Origin: Paraburkholderia podalyriae
GTDB lineage: Bacteria > Pseudomonadota > Gammaproteobacteria > Burkholderiales > Burkholderiaceae
Direction: 5' to 3'
Length of the DNA: 64,000 nucleotides
Assembly: GCF_014397785.1 (NCBI RefSeq)
Contig: NZ_VZQQ01000014.1
Coordinates: forward strand, 62,001-126,000
Positions 63,627-64,000 of this stretch are shown here, in pieces. How positions within the stretch are numbered: position 1 is the stretch's first letter; every line of letters starts with the position of its first letter. The notes under the pieces are model-generated. The model was not told the DNA's origin, made no database searches, and worked only from the letters and a program-made list of their open reading frames with translations. The position numbers were made by a program, and so were the translations under genes.

Positions 63627-63836
63627 ATGAAACTAGAGGCCGCCACTTTTGTGCGACTGCGCCGTCTTGCTCCGGTTCTCGATGACGTACTCAACGCAGG
63701 AGAGGTCGAGCACGCAGACCAGGCCGTGGACCTTGCTTCACTTGCTCAAATGTGCTCACAGTTGTTGGACGCGTATCGCTGCATGCACCCGGACGAGATG
63801 GAGCAAGCCCGCCTTGACGCCCTTGAATCCGAGTAG
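63627..63836 (+). CDS. Small hypothetical protein
   Basis: 69 residues, acidic (MKLEAATFVRLRRLAPV start, HPDEMEQARLDAL near the end), predicted helical. A strong AGGAGGT site 5 bp before the ATG supports it. No family recognised. The remaining 164 bp to the window edge show nothing. Confidence 0.6.
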   Translation: MKLEAATFVRLRRLAPVLDDVLNAGEVEHADQAVDLASLAQMCSQLLDAYRCMHPDEMEQARLDALESE

Positions 63837-64000
63837 CGCACGGTCACCGCGACTTCGGGCCGGGCATACCTGTGCAGGATACCGTTAAGGACGCGACGCT
63901 TAAGATTGTGCTCGGGTTATAGGCGGTCGACATGTGCAGCAGGTTGGCTCTTTACCGGGCAAAAGAAGCCGGCAGAAATCGGATACAAATGATTTCTGGG

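Overview
The window is a high-GC betaproteobacterial chromosome segment, most likely Paraburkholderia or Burkholderia. This rests on gene content and order (an aryl polyene cluster with an ammonia lyase, a Burkholderia-type porin, and the greB, spoT-rpoZ-gmk-yicC and rph-rdgB-hemW blocks) and on general protein similarity. No database search was possible.

Layout. (1) 1-13476, minus strand: one tightly overlapping aryl polyene (APE) pigment operon, running from the chain-length-factor gene at 13476 leftwards through acyltransferase, two ACPs, fused ligase-dehydratase, glycosyltransferase-acyltransferase, ammonia lyase, thioesterase, LolA-like carrier, MMPL exporter, ketosynthase, dehydratase and ketoreductase (cut by the window edge). 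(2) 13.9-20.5 kb: housekeeping genes, including a yybP-ykoY-type Mn riboswitch before a GDT1/UPF0016 transporter, pepN, a higBA toxin-antitoxin pair with a palindromic operator, and fbp. (3) 20.56-37.18 kb: an integrated element in tRNA-Thr(CGU), bounded by a perfect 54-bp direct repeat. Six TGTAACC motifs just inside both ends look like integrase arm sites. It has an integrase, a second toxin-antitoxin pair, phage O/P-like replication genes, a KilAC-like regulator and small hypotheticals, but no capsid, tail, terminase or lysis genes that I can see. At its left end it carries AT-richer cargo: an RX4H HEPN protein resembling the ApeA defence family, a DUF6680-like protein and an unknown protein with a possible RNase H-like fold. 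It is either a defective prophage or a phage satellite. (4) 37.2-52.6 kb: core genes (secreted chorismate mutase, DEDDh-GIY-YIG nuclease, cold-shock protein, porin, greB, two identical tRNA-Arg, spoT, rpoZ, gmk, yicC, rph, rdgB, hemW, tRNA-Ser). (5) 52.6 kb to the right edge: a second island next to tRNA-Ser(UGA), with a large integrase, an hsdR remnant, a diverged ~300-bp direct duplication with hairpins, an IncQ-like repA-repC pair led by an AlpA-like gene, and a decayed imuB-dnaE2 mutasome cassette. The right end of this island is not in the window.

The most interesting parts are the defence-like cargo of the tRNA-Thr element, the arm-site architecture that delimits it, the duplicated hairpin sequence at 55.8-56.6 kb, and a DnaE2 relic whose polymerase core has been removed in frame.
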